A model generated the notes under the pieces. That model was not told the origin of the DNA. It saw nothing but the letters and a program-made list of their open reading frames with translations, and searched no databases. DNA of 64,000 nucleotides from Tritrichomonas musculus. Its lineage: Eukaryota > Parabasalia > Tritrichomonadida > Tritrichomonadidae. Below, in pieces: positions 1 to 9,352 of the stretch (position 1 is the stretch's first letter; each line of letters opens with the position of its first letter). Where the stretch lies: assembly GCA_039105265.1 (NCBI GenBank), contig JAPFFF010000051.1, positions 620,001-684,000 on the forward strand. The letters run 5' to 3'. The position numbers and the translations under genes are program-made.

Positions 1-446
1 TGAAGAAAAGTTAAGTGGGGACTTGTTAATAGCGGTTGGGGACGGGTTTTTCGGTAGACTATATTTGAGATTAAATTACGATCATATATTTATCAAAAAG
101 TTTAATTGAAAATTCTGATATCAAAAACTGAGAAAAAAAATTCTCGATCTCTGAAATTGATCTCGAGAATCTGTGTATATTTATGTATCGATATCAAAAA
201 GCCAATCAATTATCGATCTCGAGAATAGCAGCCCTAATTAAATGATTTATTTTAATTCTTTCCACTTTTTGAGAGTATCCGATCAAAAAATTCACACAAC
301 ACCAAATTCACAGAACAACACATATTCAAACTTGAATAGAACGTTAAAGAGCAGATTTGTTGTTGAAATATTACATGTAATGAATCATCTTCATTAAAAA
401 GGAATGATTCATAATTGTTTTTTTTTGAATAACAAAAGTTTAAGCA
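1..446. other. AT-rich intergenic DNA at the left edge
   Basis: No open frame of useful length was seen here. The stretch holds two related short segments, near 116-175 and 188-232, each with a TATCAAAAA-type start and a GATCTCGAGAAT end, so an old local duplication is likely. It lies downstream of the BspA-like gene, which ends at 447. I see no RNA gene or element end. Confidence 0.5.
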
Positions 447-2312
447 TTAAATAAAATGATTTCTATGAATCATTACAATTACACTTTCTGAATTTTGAAA
501 CCATTTTTGATCGATATAATTAATTTTCGATTTTTCATTGAATTCAATTATTAAAAGTTTCGTGCAATATTCAAAAGCATTTTCACCAATTATTCTGACT
601 TGTGGCGGAATTGTTAAACTTTCAATTGATGTAAAAGCGAATTCTAAATTTCCAATAATTTGGAGTTTTGAATTTTCTGTGATTTCAATTCTTTTCAATT
701 CTTTACAATTGTAAAAAGCACGCGTGCCAATTTTTGTTACTTGTTGAGGAATAAAAATTCTCTCAATTAAAGTAGATTGAAAAGAACCTTTTTCAATAAT
801 CTGTAGATTTGAATCATTTGTAATTTTAATGTTTTGTAGCATGCATTGTGAAAAAGCAAATTCTCCAATTTTAGTGACACTTGGCGGAATTTTGATTGAT
901 TTAATTGATGATTTCATAAATGAAGACTTTTCAATTAGTCGAAGTTTTGAATTGTTTTGAATTTCAAATTTTTGAAGTTGTTTACATTCATCGAATGCAA
1001 ATGAACAAATTTGTTCAATGAAATTTGGAAGAACGACATTTTTTACATTTCGAACACAAAAAACAAGTTCATCATAATTTTTACTATTTAAAGATGATTT
1101 TCCAATAATGAATTGATCATCAACACAAAAATAACGAGGATTATTTTTAGAAACGCTTATTGTATTCAATTTTGATGTGCTGTTGCACCATCCTTCATTC
1201 AAATCGATAAGATTTGATGGAATTCCAACACTTTCAATTGATGATGATGCAAAAGCAAAATTTTCAATAGTCTGAAGCTTTGAATTAAGATTAATTCTTT
1301 TCAATTTTGCACAATTGAAAAAAGCAGATTTTCCAATTCGATTGACTTCTGATGGAATTGTGATTGCTTCAATTGAAGATGATGAAAAAGCAGAATTTTC
1401 AATAGTTTGAAGTTTCGAATCACTAGCAAATTCGACTTTTTGAAGATTTTTACAGTCAGAGAATGAAAATGGACTTATGTGCTTGATGCAGCTTGGAATG
1501 GTGATGCTTTTAACGTCTCGAGAACAAAAAACAAAACAATCGAAGCTAGTTTGCTTTATTGATGTTTTTCCAATAATGAATTTGTTACCAATAGAACGAT
1601 AGCGTGGATTATTCGGACTTACATTAACTCTGGTCAAATTGGGCGTTGCATTGCACCATCCTTCTTGAAGATCGACCAATTTTGATGGAATTGTGATGCT
1701 CACAATTGACGAATAAGAAAACGATGATCTTCCAATAGAACAAAGCTTTGAATCATCAGTAATTTGGATACTTCTAAGTTGCTTGCATTTATCAAATGCA
1801 TAGGGATCAATGTGCTTGATGTAGCTTGGAATTGCGATGTTTTTAACGTCTCGAGAACAAAAAACAAAACAATCAAAGTTAGTTTGTTCAATGGATTTTT
1901 TTCCAATAATGAATTTGTTATCAATAGAACGATAGCGTGGATTCTGTGGACTTACATTAACTCTGGTCAAATTGGGCGCTGTACTACACCATCCTTCTTG
2001 AAGATCTACTAATTTCGATGGAATTGTGATGCTTTCAAGTTTAATATTTAATGAATATCTTTCAATTGTTCGAATTTCTGAATTTGATGCAAATTGAATC
2101 GATTTGGCTAATGACCCAAAAAACGCTTTTTCTAAAATACTTGTTACAATGTATTCTTTTGAATTATATATGATCGATCTTGGAATAATAAAATCAAAGC
2201 ACTTGATGTTACAGTATCTGACACTAGCTGTGTTTTCTTGTTTATTGATTGAATATGCGATATTATCTTTTTCAACAGTAATCGATTGGTTTTCACTAGA
2301 CATGTTCAACAT
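447..2312 (-). CDS. BspA-like leucine-rich repeat protein
   Basis: A 621-residue protein built almost wholly of LRR_5/BspA-type repeats. The recurring pattern is IxSITIPSxVxxIGxxAFxxCxxL, about 23 residues per turn, for example near residues 205-215, 320-345 and 480-600. Two longer blocks near residues 95-165 and 215-290 are near-copies of each other (motif NPRYRSI followed by FIIGK and CFVFCSRDVK), which shows internal duplication. Trichomonads carry hundreds of BspA-like proteins, many at the cell surface, but no clear signal peptide or transmembrane segment is visible here, so the location is unknown. Two start codons are possible: ATG at 2312, or the in-frame ATG at 2303, which reads MSSENQS. 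The 996-bp transposon at 2315-3310 sits immediately upstream, so the native promoter has been moved about 1 kb away. Expression of this copy is doubtful. Confidence 0.85.
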   Translation of the reverse strand: MLNMSSENQSITVEKDNIAYSINKQENTASVRYCNIKCFDFIIPRSIIYNSKEYIVTSILEKAFFGSLAKSIQFASNSEIRTIERYSLNIKLESITIPSKLVDLQEGWCSTAPNLTRVNVSPQNPRYRSIDNKFIIGKKSIEQTNFDCFVFCSRDVKNIAIPSYIKHIDPYAFDKCKQLRSIQITDDSKLCSIGRSSFSYSSIVSITIPSKLVDLQEGWCNATPNLTRVNVSPNNPRYRSIGNKFIIGKTSIKQTSFDCFVFCSRDVKSITIPSCIKHISPFSFSDCKNLQKVEFASDSKLQTIENSAFSSSSIEAITIPSEVNRIGKSAFFNCAKLKRINLNSKLQTIENFAFASSSIESVGIPSNLIDLNEGWCNSTSKLNTISVSKNNPRYFCVDDQFIIGKSSLNSKNYDELVFCVRNVKNVVLPNFIEQICSFAFDECKQLQKFEIQNNSKLRLIEKSSFMKSSIKSIKIPPSVTKIGEFAFSQCMLQNIKITNDSNLQIIEKGSFQSTLIERIFIPQQVTKIGTRAFYNCKELKRIEITENSKLQIIGNLEFAFTSIESLTIPPQVRIIGENAFEYCTKLLIIEFNEKSKINYIDQKWFQNSESVIVMIHRNHFI

Positions 2313-2314
2313 TC

Positions 2315-3310
2315 ATGTGTGGGGAAACTTATACTTTCTCAAAATTGGCTCTAGATTTTATGATGAAATTAATATTATTAATAAATATAATCATTATATA
2401 TCACAATACATTAATAACTAAGAATTTTCAACCTACGATTTAAAGATAAATGAATTTTAAAATTATTTTTTAAAAAAATTCAATAGAAAAGAGAATATTT
2501 TATTTTAAATAAATTGCTATTATATATATAATAAAATATATTAGCTATATTAAACATTTATTTTCAGATTTCTATTTTGTATTTGAAAATATTTCCAAAT
2601 ATCTATTTTTTTTATTTACATTTCACTTGGTTTTTTGATAGAAAATTTAAGAGAAAATTATGTGGTGTGAAATGTTCAGTATAGAAAATAATGTGGTGTG
2701 ATATGAATAATTGAATATAGTATCTTAATATATCTCATGATTTTTAATATAAATTTCTAATATTTTTATTATAATAATTATATAATATTAGATTGTAATT
2801 ATTTGCAAATTCATTTTTTATAATATTTGAAATCTACTAAGTTATAAATCATATATTTTTTCCAAGTCGATTTTCTAAAAACTGTAGGTTCCAATTATAT
2901 CAGGATCGGACTATATTAATTTATGAAGTATGTATATTTGATAGCCTGAATTAAGTTGAAAAATCTAGTGCCAATCTTATCACAATTCAATTTAAAATTT
3001 TATAATCATTTTCTTAATTTAATTCATCAATTAAATCAGTTTTGTTTGTTTTTATACAGCTAACATATTTTATTTTACATGTAAAACAAATATATTGATC
3101 TAATTTAAACTCTATAAATTTTATTGTTGAAAAATGGAGAAAAATATTAATTATTCCAAAAGTTTAAAAATAAATGAAAATATTATTTTTACATAATTAA
3201 GATATTGCACAATAATATACATGAATATTGTTTGCCCAAAATTAATATTTATTGAATTATCATAAAAATAAGTTTTTTCAAAATACGTTATTTTGAGTTT
3301 CCCCACACAT
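2315..3310. mobile_element. Non-autonomous DNA transposon, 8-bp target duplication
   Basis: Bases 2315-2329 (ATGTGTGGGGAAACT) are repeated as a perfect inverted copy at 3296-3310. The terminal repeats are flanked by a perfect 8-bp direct repeat, CAACATTC, at 2307-2314 and 3311-3318. The interior is 996 bp of very AT-rich DNA without a coding frame, so this is a MITE-like element moved by another element's enzyme. Eight-base target duplications are typical of hAT and P superfamilies, and a hAT relic lies 0.8 kb away at 4127-4498; a link between the two is inference only. The element lies 4 bp upstream of the ATG at 2303 of the BspA-like gene. Confidence 0.85.
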
Positions 3311-3583
3311 CAACATTCAATTTTTAATTGAATTTTAATTCAATGGAGATAAAATTATTTCTGATAATTTTTCAATCAAATATTTAACTCAAAATTTATA
3401 TTTATAAATATCTTGGTAAATAATTTTTTATGAATTTTTATAATATGATATTATTTGATATAAATAATAATTTATATATATTCATTATTATAAAAAATTG
3501 TATTTAATTTTTTCATATGAAATATATATTTTATTTATTTTTAAATGAAGATTTTAAACTTTTTGAAATAATTTTTTATAAAT

Positions 3584-3853
3584 ATGAATATTTTCGCTTG
3601 GCCACCTGGCACGCATATGATTTTGGCAGCTTTATCCGCATTAGATCCAAAAAACGACAAAAAAGATTATAATAAAAAAGTCAGACGATTCGCTAAGTAC
3701 GGAATGATTTATAAAGTACATGGATTTAATAATGAATATGAAAGTATATGCCCATTTTGCAAATTAAAACGAAAAAATTATCATTTTAGAAGAAGTTGTC
3801 AATATACTCATTCTTCGTTATGTCGAGATTGTGTAGATTTCAAAAAAAATTAA
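3584..3853 (+). CDS. Small Cys-rich hypothetical protein
   Basis: An 89-residue frame, unrecognised. The second half has CPFC (about residue 57), then a C-x-x-x-H and a CRDC near the end, a spacing that would suit a zinc knuckle or ribbon. It lies 0.3 kb upstream of the hAT transposase relic on the same strand, so it may be a detached piece of that transposon or a short host gene. No other support. Confidence 0.35.
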   Translation: MNIFAWPPGTHMILAALSALDPKNDKKDYNKKVRRFAKYGMIYKVHGFNNEYESICPFCKLKRKNYHFRRSCQYTHSSLCRDCVDFKKN

Positions 3854-4126
3854 AAGAAATAAACGAAAATCTTTTTATAAAAATTGCCGAATTTTGTTCT
3901 ATTTCTAACGTTTTTTTAAATTCTTTGACTTCCAAAAAGTTCAATGAAATTTTGCAATATTAGAATCCAAATATCATAAAATTAAAAACTTTTATTGCAA
4001 ATTTGAGTAGTATTAATATCCGTGGTTTTGGAAATGTTATTATTGATCGTATTTATTCATCATATGAAATTCAAATAGCAATAACAGCATTTTTCTTAAC
4101 AATTGAAGGGCGCCGATATTTTTTGA

Positions 4127-4498
4127 ATCAAGTCGATCAAAACCAAAAGAAAAATTATTCAAAAATATATACTTCAATATAATGAATTTAAATTCAAATT
4201 TGATGAGAATATTATTAAAGATCAAATAAATTCATATATGGAATTATCAAATTTTGAAGTTAATGACTCATTTTTATTTTGGCAAAATAATCTGAATAGT
4301 AATGTTAATAATTTAAATTTTTTAGCAAATATTGCTATTCGAATAATAAATATGGCATGCTCCGAGTTGCCTGTAGAAAGACTATTTTCGCATTTAAAGT
4401 ATCTTTATGGATCAAAAGATTATAATAAGTCGGATGATCTTCTTAATGCTCAATTGGCAATAAGGATGGAAAATATATATTCTGGAGAAAACAAATAA
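4127..4498 (+). pseudogene. hAT transposase C-terminal relic (dimerisation domain)
   Basis: The frame encodes a piece with the hAT dimerisation signature: an FWQ segment followed by LANIAIRIINMACSELPVERLFS, matching the family pattern of a hydrophobic helix, then P/A-S-S-x-x-x-E-R-x-F-S. The frame is open from 4127; the first ATG is at 4238. Upstream, 4070-4180 holds a plausible continuation in another frame (ending IEGRRYFLNQ), so a frameshift probably separates the halves, and most of a normal 600-residue transposase is missing. It is a decayed plain DNA transposon. Polinton A begins only 98 bp downstream. Confidence 0.65.
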
Positions 4499-4596
4499 TT
4501 TATTTAGTTTTTTTAAAGATAAAAACAAAACAAAAAAATTAAAATTCAATAAAAAACAAAATCTAATTTTCAATACCTTTTTTTTTTTAGTGACCA

Positions 4597-4936
4597 AGTA
4601 GTATGATAAAAAGGGTGATTTCGGACCGAAGTCCTCACTCCCCCTTTTTAATGTCGTCCGCCTAGCACAAGTACAACTGTTAAACCTTCGATACAATTAT
4701 TATATCTTTCTCCAATATTATCTTCAATAGGCGTGATTTCTCAAAAACAATGCTCAGGACCGTTTTCAAAATCAAAATCAACGTCATTGAAAACTTTTTT
4801 GATGATCGCCATTTTATCGAATTACATATGTGGGATAAATTGATGGACTTGTGCGGGGTTTTCATTAGTGTTTTCATATGTAATTAAAGGTAGGTGATTT
4901 CTGACCCTGTATTGCGCATAAAAATAATTCTCATTT
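4597..4936. repeat. Polinton A left terminal inverted repeat
   Basis: About 340 bp, matched in inverted orientation by 20870-21210. Each copy holds two related internal boxes, GGTGATTTCGGACC close to the tip and GGTGATTTCTGACC about 280 bp inward (GGTGATTTCGGACC in the right-hand copy). These repeated boxes could be sites for the integrase or for replication start; that role is inferred. Confidence 0.92.
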
Positions 4937-4943
4937 ATAGGTT

Positions 4944-5462
4944 TCACGGTTGAATATGATTAAGGACTATATTAAAACTTCTCTTTTCTTTTTGTTCTCG
5001 TATTTCTTTTTCTGTTGGTGGTTTCAACATATTGGAATAGCTTGATGGATAGTACGAAAATGATTCCGTTTCAGTGATTTGATTGTTGATTATAACATAT
5101 GACATACCATATTTTCGCATCCACTTTTCACTCTTCGTAACTCTAATGAATAACATTCCACAATTAAACAGCATTGATACCTCATGATTGGAAATAATTT
5201 CATGATTAGACAATGAGATACAACTTACTTCTACATTACAACTATCACGATTAGGTTTAGCAAAATGATCTGGCATCGTTGAATGTTTATTTATGAAAAC
5301 ATGAGTAGTGGATTCAGTGTTGAAATAACGAGAGGGGAAGTTCTGCTTTAATACATTCATGATTGCAGTTGGTGATAAGCATCTATAATTCCAATAAATG
5401 TTATACTTCTCAATGTTCTTCGGTGTTATTGTTATTCTTGAGTTTGTCATTTCTGTTGTCAT
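4944..5462 (-). CDS. Polinton A hypothetical protein, 172 aa
   Basis: Unrecognised. It lies immediately inside the left terminal repeat and is read inward-to-outward, ending 8 bp from the TIR. It has no clear transmembrane segment, and a basic, Glu/Lys-rich tail (TEKEIREQKEK). It has no counterpart that I can see in Polinton B. It is not a recognisable Ulp1-like protease: no His-Asp-Cys arrangement stands out. Confidence 0.6.
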   Translation of the reverse strand: MTTEMTNSRITITPKNIEKYNIYWNYRCLSPTAIMNVLKQNFPSRYFNTESTTHVFINKHSTMPDHFAKPNRDSCNVEVSCISLSNHEIISNHEVSMLFNCGMLFIRVTKSEKWMRKYGMSYVIINNQITETESFSYYPSSYSNMLKPPTEKEIREQKEKRSFNIVLNHIQP

Positions 5463-5547
5463 CTATTTTTGTACATGAGATAAAATTCAAAAATAATTAA
5501 ACAAAAATAAAAACCATCAAAAGTCAACATTAATGAGATTCCACCAC

Positions 5548-7476
5548 TTACTCATATCCAGCAGGGACACCTACAGCATAATACTCTACACCATTTGTGC
5601 TCCATGTCCAGTATGTATCGCTGCAAATCCAAGCTTCTGGTGCAGGTGGGTGTTGATCTGGATAGTCAGGGTCTGGTATAAAGTATGTGTCGTTCTCTCC
5701 TTGGTACATTGGTTGTCCTCTAAATGTGACTGTAATAGATGTTGAGCCCGTATCGATACCATCAAAGACATAGCCAGCATTACTTCTCTCCATTTGGAAA
5801 TTGATACCAAAAGAAGTACCATCACTCCTGCAATTGGTATAACGTTTTCCAGTAACAGGATCATTAAGAGGTTGCGTGAAGGAGTCCTCAAATTCTTGGG
5901 TTGCTTCTAAAGTTCCGTCGAGTTCATTTGCAATAAGTTGATGTTGGTAGAACCTTGCTGCACACGTATCACTGAATTCAGTATCTGGGTATGTTCTTTT
6001 ATTTACGATGAGCTGAACATTTCTGTACATAATATTATCAAAGCAGGTGATGTCTGCCGGCGATTTTGGAAACATCATGGTAATGTTAGTGGCGTTACGA
6101 AGAGGTACAGACTTAGAGATTTCAAGTCCATTTACCTTTGCGCTTCCCTCAAAGATTTCTCGAGTTAGTTCTTGCGCAGGTACTAGCAATGGTGTTTGTA
6201 ATTCTCGAACTAAACCTTGATATGTTTCTTCTTTTAGTCCAAATCCTGCCAAGTTGCTACGTCCCAATTGTATTGTGCCACCGAGGACATCAAGGGTGAT
6301 TTTTCCAACACTGAGGTTGATATTGTCGTCGCTCTTCTTAACATCAGTAATTAAAGCACCTTCTACTTCTTCACTTATGATTTTCACATCATCTCCAGCA
6401 TTGAGAACATAATCAGGATTGGCAGCAGCTATCATAATCGCAAATGAAGCTTTATTGATGTCGTCCTTTGTTACTCCATATTTAGTGTAGTCGGCTTCTG
6501 TATAATGGAAGTCTATCGTCAAAGGTTCTGCTTCATCATTATGTGTGTCTGCCCTACTTGCTGGATCTGTATCTGTGTAAGCTTTTCCTGCGTGTAGTCT
6601 TTGGTACTTAATGTGTAAGACTTGATTTGATGCTGGCTTTTCTGAGTAATGAACGACTATATTTGATGGTCTACCTACTTGTGTGAACTTGCGTGAGATT
6701 GGAACTACTGCTGGAATTTGTTCTGTAATTTCTTTATCCTCCAAGAACTGCAATGTTTCTTTTACAATATTTGGATTTACTTGACACCAGACCATTGCGC
6801 GAAGACTTGTTTTGACTTCCTCTTCTATTTCACCACAGATAGCATTAGGGTAGAGTTGCCAAGCCTGAAGTACAAGTTGATCTGTAAATGGAATTGTGAG
6901 TTCAATAGTGAATGTATGTGGCTGTCCATCAGCAATGTCTACTAAATCAATGTAGGTTCCACAGACAGATGGTGAGTATTGTGCAACGTTTTCCCAGATA
7001 CTATGACTGAATTTACTAGAAGCTTTGGCATCTCTAGGCTTGATACTGTTATACGCAAATGATTCCCTTTGTAGTTCATCTTGCCTGTATGCAGAGAGGA
7101 GTTTGTCATTTATCCAGAATCTACAGTCCTCATAGAATTCCACAGCATTTTTGAAGCCCACGAAGATTTTCATGAGTTTGTTCTTATCTGCTGAAACATC
7201 TATAGGGTCTGACAATTTAATTCTGAAGTCGAGGAGTATAGTTGAGAATGATTTTTCTATTTGTGTTATTGTGTGTCCTGAATGTGTGAGCTTGATTCTG
7301 GTCTTGGTTCCAACAGGGAGTGGAGCGTCTTTGTCTTTAAACTCTTCCATAATGAATGAGAAAGAATTGTCGCCACCGTTTTTCTGTATTAAATTGCGCA
7401 TCTTATTTTGGAAGAACCCGAGTACGTCACCTTCATCATTTCCTAAATTCTTGGTTTGAGCGTTGTAGTATGTCAT
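5548..7476 (-). CDS. Polinton A major capsid protein (double jelly-roll type)
   Basis: About 642 residues from the ATG at 7476. The frame stays open further upstream, but the start MTYYNAQ aligns with the start of the Polinton B homologue (33844), so 7476 is chosen. Shared blocks with Polinton B include SLWENISQYS versus SIWENVAQYS, YxRLHAGxA, DSFTxPxNDPxxxxRYxN, SAGYxxDGxD and GENDTYxIP. Similar length, position next to the small amphipathic capsid gene, and the Polinton setting support the PY/MCP assignment. It would form the icosahedral shell. It is divergent from, and shares only a short gap with, the 84-residue gene read on the other strand from 7519. Confidence 0.85.
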   Translation of the reverse strand: MTYYNAQTKNLGNDEGDVLGFFQNKMRNLIQKNGGDNSFSFIMEEFKDKDAPLPVGTKTRIKLTHSGHTITQIEKSFSTILLDFRIKLSDPIDVSADKNKLMKIFVGFKNAVEFYEDCRFWINDKLLSAYRQDELQRESFAYNSIKPRDAKASSKFSHSIWENVAQYSPSVCGTYIDLVDIADGQPHTFTIELTIPFTDQLVLQAWQLYPNAICGEIEEEVKTSLRAMVWCQVNPNIVKETLQFLEDKEITEQIPAVVPISRKFTQVGRPSNIVVHYSEKPASNQVLHIKYQRLHAGKAYTDTDPASRADTHNDEAEPLTIDFHYTEADYTKYGVTKDDINKASFAIMIAAANPDYVLNAGDDVKIISEEVEGALITDVKKSDDNINLSVGKITLDVLGGTIQLGRSNLAGFGLKEETYQGLVRELQTPLLVPAQELTREIFEGSAKVNGLEISKSVPLRNATNITMMFPKSPADITCFDNIMYRNVQLIVNKRTYPDTEFSDTCAARFYQHQLIANELDGTLEATQEFEDSFTQPLNDPVTGKRYTNCRSDGTSFGINFQMERSNAGYVFDGIDTGSTSITVTFRGQPMYQGENDTYFIPDPDYPDQHPPAPEAWICSDTYWTWSTNGVEYYAVGVPAGYE

Positions 7477-7518
7477 TTCAGTTTCAAAAAAAGTATCTTT
7501 TTCCACGAATTCAAAATC

Positions 7519-7773
7519 ATGGCTTTCGGAAGTTTCTTCAAAAAGATAGCAAAAGGCGTTAAAAATGTCGTAAGTAAAGCAGCACCAATAGTATCCAAAG
7601 TAGCAAAAGCAGTAGCTCCAGTCTTCGGTGGTACAGTCGGAAATGTTCTCAATACTATAGGCAATTTTGCAGACAAAGCAGATTCTTGGGTAAATGGAGA
7701 CAAAAATAGCAGCGGAACAAATGCAATTGGGGTCAGAAATGTAAACAGATTTGATGTCCCTATGTTGAAGTAG
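7519..7773 (+). CDS. Small amphipathic capsid-associated protein (pVI/pX-like)
   Basis: An 84-residue protein beginning MAFGSFFKKIAKGVKNVV, a Gly/Ala/Lys-rich amphipathic segment. It matches the start of the 85-87 residue Polinton B gene at 33496-33759 (GIFKKMKNAFKSVGNTIKNV), and both end with NFADK-type motifs. In adenovirus and related particles, short proteins of this kind line the shell and disturb membranes; that role is inferred here. In both elements it lies next to the capsid gene on the opposite strand, with the two starts facing away from each other. Confidence 0.65.
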   Translation: MAFGSFFKKIAKGVKNVVSKAAPIVSKVAKAVAPVFGGTVGNVLNTIGNFADKADSWVNGDKNSSGTNAIGVRNVNRFDVPMLK

Positions 7774-7800
7774 GTCTGAATTCCGACTGACTTCTATCAT

Positions 7801-7930
7801 TAATGTTTTTGCACAATCCGTCACCTCACTAATGTTTTTGCACAATCTGTCATCTCATTAATGTTTTTGCACAATCTGTCACCTCATCAATGTTTTTGCA
7901 CAATCTGTCACCTCATTAATGTTTTTCCAT
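7801..7930. repeat. 29-bp tandem repeat, about 4.5 units
   Basis: The unit begins TAATGTTTTTGCACAATC and ends with a GTCACCTCA-type tail; it is 29 bp long and repeated without spacers, with one or two changes per copy. It fills the gap between the small capsid-associated gene and the 8084 gene. The absence of spacers excludes a CRISPR-like array. Confidence 0.9.
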
Positions 7931-8083
7931 ATCAGCAGTACAATTTTTTTCTCACTTCTTCATCTAGTGGCGGATCTTCATCAGGGAGTACAGAATAAAT
8001 TTCCACACACAATCGTAAAAACTCAACTATGATTAAACATGAAAGAAGAACATTTGTTATTATCATTTTTGTTCGTATTAAAG

Positions 8084-8395
8084 ATGTCAGAAATTAAAAT
8101 ACTCCAACCTATCACAAATTATATCAAAGAGTTTGATTCCCCAGATGAGTTCAACTTATTCTACAACAAGCATAAAGAAGAAATAGACAGCACCACAACT
8201 CACAAACTCAACAAGCTCTACCACATCAAAGGTTACAGAATTACCAAAATCAAAGATGTTTTAATGTTGAAGAAGCACGAGGAGAAGAAGCACGAGGAGG
8301 AACCAGAAATGAATGTACAAGAAGAGATACGCCAAATGAAAGAGACAATAAATAGGATCATACAATTCTTAAATCCTCCACAAGATAAATCATGA
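8084..8395 (+). CDS. Polinton A small coiled-coil protein
   Basis: About 103 residues from the ATG at 8084 (MSEIKIL). The segment EFNLFYNKHKEEIDSTTTHK and the RITK that follows match the Polinton B protein at 32896-33399 (EFNLYYQKHKDDMNNQTTQ and RITK). The tail is Glu/Lys-rich with heptad-like helices. Function is unknown; conservation in both elements and its place next to capsid genes suggest a particle or assembly role. It overlaps the ATPase gene end by 6 bp, tail to tail. Confidence 0.65.
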   Translation: MSEIKILQPITNYIKEFDSPDEFNLFYNKHKEEIDSTTTHKLNKLYHIKGYRITKIKDVLMLKKHEEKKHEEEPEMNVQEEIRQMKETINRIIQFLNPPQDKS

Positions 8396-9199
8396 ATGTG
8401 CGCGCACCATAGTTTCTCCTCCTTCTGTCACATGTACTATCATATAAGGACGTTTATTTTTCATTTCTGACATAGTTTTGTACATATCATAGAATTCATC
8501 AAAAGTTAAGTTACTCGCGGACTGTGAATATATGAAGTGGAGTTGCTGTTTGTTGAAGCATGGGAAGATAAATAATGTTGTGATCTCGTTCTTGATATGC
8601 GGTGCGAGACCTTTCCATGATTGAATCAGCAAGAAGTAAGATATGTTTGTGTGTCTGCAGCGTCGTAGTTGTTGTGAGAAATATGATTCTGGTGCCGCGA
8701 ACAATTTTGAATTTGCTATATCATCAAAGAGTATAAGAGTATGTAGGGTGTCTTTGCTGAAGTCATGAACGTGTAACACTTGAAACATATCCTCCATCTG
8801 CCCATCATCTATTTTTTCCTCTAAATTCTCTCTCTTTATCATATAGTACAAGTTTTTAGCAGAGATTAATTCTTGAATGGCATCCTTACAATTTTTCTCA
8901 CTTACTACTATATATGGAATTTGAATGAACGTCTTCAGTGACTGCCAACTCTTATCATTCTCATCTCCGTTCTTCGTAACATATATTAACAAATGGTGTG
9001 TACTTAGAAGTGATATTTTAATGATTTCCTGTAGTGCTATCACAGTTTTTCCCATAGACTGTTTTCCTACTATAACATTCACAGAGTTGTAGCGAACATC
9101 TATATCATTGTGGATTTCATCTATGCTACTTCCACATAAGTTATTTTTGTTTATCTCTAGTGCTTGTGATACTATGTCATGAACTTTTTCTAGACTCAT
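8390..9199 (-). CDS. Polinton A genome-packaging ATPase (A32/FtsK-HerA type)
   Basis: About 269 residues from the ATG at 9199. Walker A GKQSMGKT lies at residues 45-52 and Walker B LILFDDI at 154-160, followed by a sensor-like LLIQSWKG segment. The homologue in Polinton B (30606-31526) has the same motif spacing. The family pumps DNA into the capsid. The frame continues upstream, but only without an ATG. A short tandem repeat starts just upstream of the gene. Confidence 0.88.
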   Translation of the reverse strand: MSLEKVHDIVSQALEINKNNLCGSSIDEIHNDIDVRYNSVNVIVGKQSMGKTVIALQEIIKISLLSTHHLLIYVTKNGDENDKSWQSLKTFIQIPYIVVSEKNCKDAIQELISAKNLYYMIKRENLEEKIDDGQMEDMFQVLHVHDFSKDTLHTLILFDDIANSKLFAAPESYFSQQLRRCRHTNISYFLLIQSWKGLAPHIKNEITTLFIFPCFNKQQLHFIYSQSASNLTFDEFYDMYKTMSEMKNKRPYMIVHVTEGGETMVRAHS

Positions 9200-9247
9200 T
9201 TTGCTGTTGGTAAATTGGGAAAGCACAGTAGTGGCAAAAATAAATAA

Positions 9248-9352
9248 CTCTCATTTATGGTTCCCTTCTCATTCATGGTTCCTCTCACTTATGGTTCCCT
9301 TCTCATTCATGGTTCCTCTCATTTATGGTTCCTCTCATTTATGGTTCCCTTC
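9248..9352. repeat. Tandem repeat between ATPase and structural gene
   Basis: Six copies of TCTCATTTATGGTTCC-like units of 16-19 bp, some with CTT added. The array fills the gap between the divergently placed start of the ATPase gene (9199) and the end of the next gene (9353). Confidence 0.9.

Noticed and set aside
2104-2421. Plus-strand frame across the BspA gene start and the MITE
   Set aside because: Shadow of the minus-strand gene with no independent support.
4680-4877. 65-codon frame present in both Polinton A terminal repeats (also 20930-21127)
   Set aside because: It is duplicated only because it lies in the inverted repeat, its differences between copies mostly change residues, and it has no homologue in Polinton B.
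7477-7845. Longer N-terminus for the Polinton A capsid protein
   Set aside because: The extra 123 residues are the reverse complement of the small capsid-associated gene and of the 29-bp repeats, and the Polinton B homologue starts at the later ATG.
7801-7930. Possible CRISPR-like array
   Set aside because: Units touch each other with no spacers, in a eukaryotic element; it is a plain tandem repeat.
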